Of a stretch of DNA of 6,258 bases, positions 6,035 to 6,258 are shown piece by piece. Where the stretch lies: assembly GCA_017650795.1 (NCBI GenBank), contig JAGCEE010000207.1, positions 1-6,258 of the forward strand, given 5' to 3'. Under the pieces are notes generated by a model that had not been told where the DNA came from, made no database searches, and was given only the letters and a program-made list of their open reading frames with translations. The position numbers and the translations under genes are program-made. This DNA comes from Clostridia bacterium (GTDB lineage Bacteria; Bacillota; Clostridia; Christensenellales; UBA1242). Position 1 is the first letter of the stretch. Each line of letters starts with the position of its first letter.

Positions 6035-6170
6035 AGTGCAATAACAGGTCATATCTGGTTCGATACCAGTGAGCCTTTGCTTCCACTTCCGTACATCTCG
6101 GCAGGAAGCACTTCACTCGTTGTTTTCATGAGTGCAATAGGTAGTGTTAAATGTAAATAAGCAGAGTAAA
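6035..6170 (+). pseudogene. SEDS (FtsW/RodA/SpoVE-like) 3'-end remnant, copy 4
   Basis: It opens with AGTGCAATAACAG and reads VISGSIPVS (6047-6074 region). It then reads LPLPYISAGSTSLVVFMSAIG (6080-6142), which continues unbroken because the H_a palindrome is missing, and finally VLNVNKQSK in a shifted frame (6144-6170). The uninterrupted PYIS through MSAIG stretch is the clearest SEDS-like helix in the window. The first half is closest in codon choice to copy 2 and the second half to copy 3, so it is a mosaic. It starts 10 nt after the acetyltransferase stop. Confidence 0.65.
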
Positions 6171-6192
6171 ATATGCTCTTATGCTCTGCTTT
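6159..6192 (+). terminator. GCAGAG-family hairpin, copy 4
   Basis: Arms 6159-6166 and 6184-6191 are identical to copy 3, with a loop one base shorter. Confidence 0.6.
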
Positions 6193-6201
6193 TAGGTACG
6201 C

Positions 6202-6240
6202 AAGAATAATGCAAACAAGTTTGCATTTTCTTATTTTTTT
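6202..6240 (+). terminator. H_b palindrome with T tail, right copy
   Basis: Identical to the element at 5464-5502: arms 6202-6216 and 6219-6232, then seven T residues at 6234-6240. Confidence 0.7.
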
Positions 6241-6248
6241 ATAAAGAA

Positions 6249-6258
6249 TTGATACAAA
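6249..6258 (+). promoter_or_regulatory. -35 box of a fifth unit, cut by the window end
   Basis: TTGATACA at 6249-6256, in the same context as the acetyltransferase promoter. The -10 box and gene lie outside the window. Confidence 0.6.

Larger units (their letters stand above)
6133..6258 (+). repeat. Near-identical direct repeat, right copy (partner 5394-5520)
   Basis: This 126-nt stretch differs from the left copy by one substitution and one missing T, and reaches the window edge within the next promoter. It implies a recent duplication or gene conversion, and a further gene unit downstream. Confidence 0.9.

Noticed and set aside
6055..6069. tRNA T-arm look-alike (CTGG, TTCGATA loop, CCAG).
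   Set aside because: No acceptor, D or anticodon arms around it. Copy 3 breaks the stem, and the bases fall in the SEDS-like codons for SGSIPV.
6035..6152. Integron attC site (repeat after each gene; GTTAAAT resembles a core site).
   Set aside because: No RYYYAAC partner with the right spacing and symmetry. The repeats are conserved in sequence and explained by a coding remnant, and no integrase is seen. A cassette-like mechanism stays possible but not this one.
6014..6160. A 48-codon open frame from an ATG inside the acetyltransferase gene through copy 4 of the tail.
   Set aside because: No ribosome site, overlaps the gene in another frame, and the equivalent start is missing from the other copies. 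It is listed as a remnant, not a gene.
1..6258. Alternative genetic code, CRISPR array, transposase or toxin-antitoxin pair.
   Set aside because: Genes end at ordinary TAA/TAG with no in-frame TGA needed. The repeats are irregularly spaced by whole genes, and no matching proteins or paired small genes are visible.

Overview
The window is AT-rich DNA from a low-GC Gram-positive bacterium, most likely an uncultured gut Clostridia-type Firmicute. The grounds are A/T-heavy codon use, AGGAG-type ribosome sites, T-tailed intrinsic terminators, and a BspA-like leucine-rich-repeat lipoprotein with collagen-like and Listeria-Bacteroides repeat segments. The lineage is inferred from style only. There are no ribosomal or marker genes.

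Four unrelated genes lie on the + strand, each as its own transcription unit. They are a surface lipoprotein (92-2140), a cysteine-cluster protein resembling YkgJ/DUF3109 (2319-2840), a large cytosolic protein with a HEIQH zincin motif (3099-5150, probably ending originally at 5255), and a GNAT acetyltransferase (5563-6024). No pathway connects them.

What they share is their surroundings. Upstream of every gene is a homologous promoter, TTGATACA-like, 15 nt, then TGnTATAAT. Downstream, within 0-13 nt of the (restored) stop or just after a gene-specific terminator, homology begins sharply at AGTGCAAYAACAG. This opens a 3' block seen four times (from 2185, 2839, 5269 and 6035). I read the block as a decayed 3' end of a SEDS-family gene (FtsW/RodA/SpoVE). 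Pieced together across frameshifts it gives ISGSIPVS, then PLPFISAGSTSLVVF, then AIKVVLNMNKQSKSRV and a stop. It is followed by a GCAGAG/CTCTGC terminator, up to two small related palindromes, and the next promoter.

The window is therefore an array of gene slots: common promoter, unique gene, common 3' tail. It resembles a cassette array or repeated accretion at one site, but no recombinase is present here. Between copies 2 and 3, a 17-codon stretch of the tail differs at 17 nucleotides and every change is synonymous. This shows protein-level constraint in the tail's ancestry. The last two copies share a 126-bp near-identical stretch flanking the acetyltransferase gene, and the window ends inside the promoter of a fifth unit.

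No tRNA, rRNA, CRISPR array, transposase or integrase was found.
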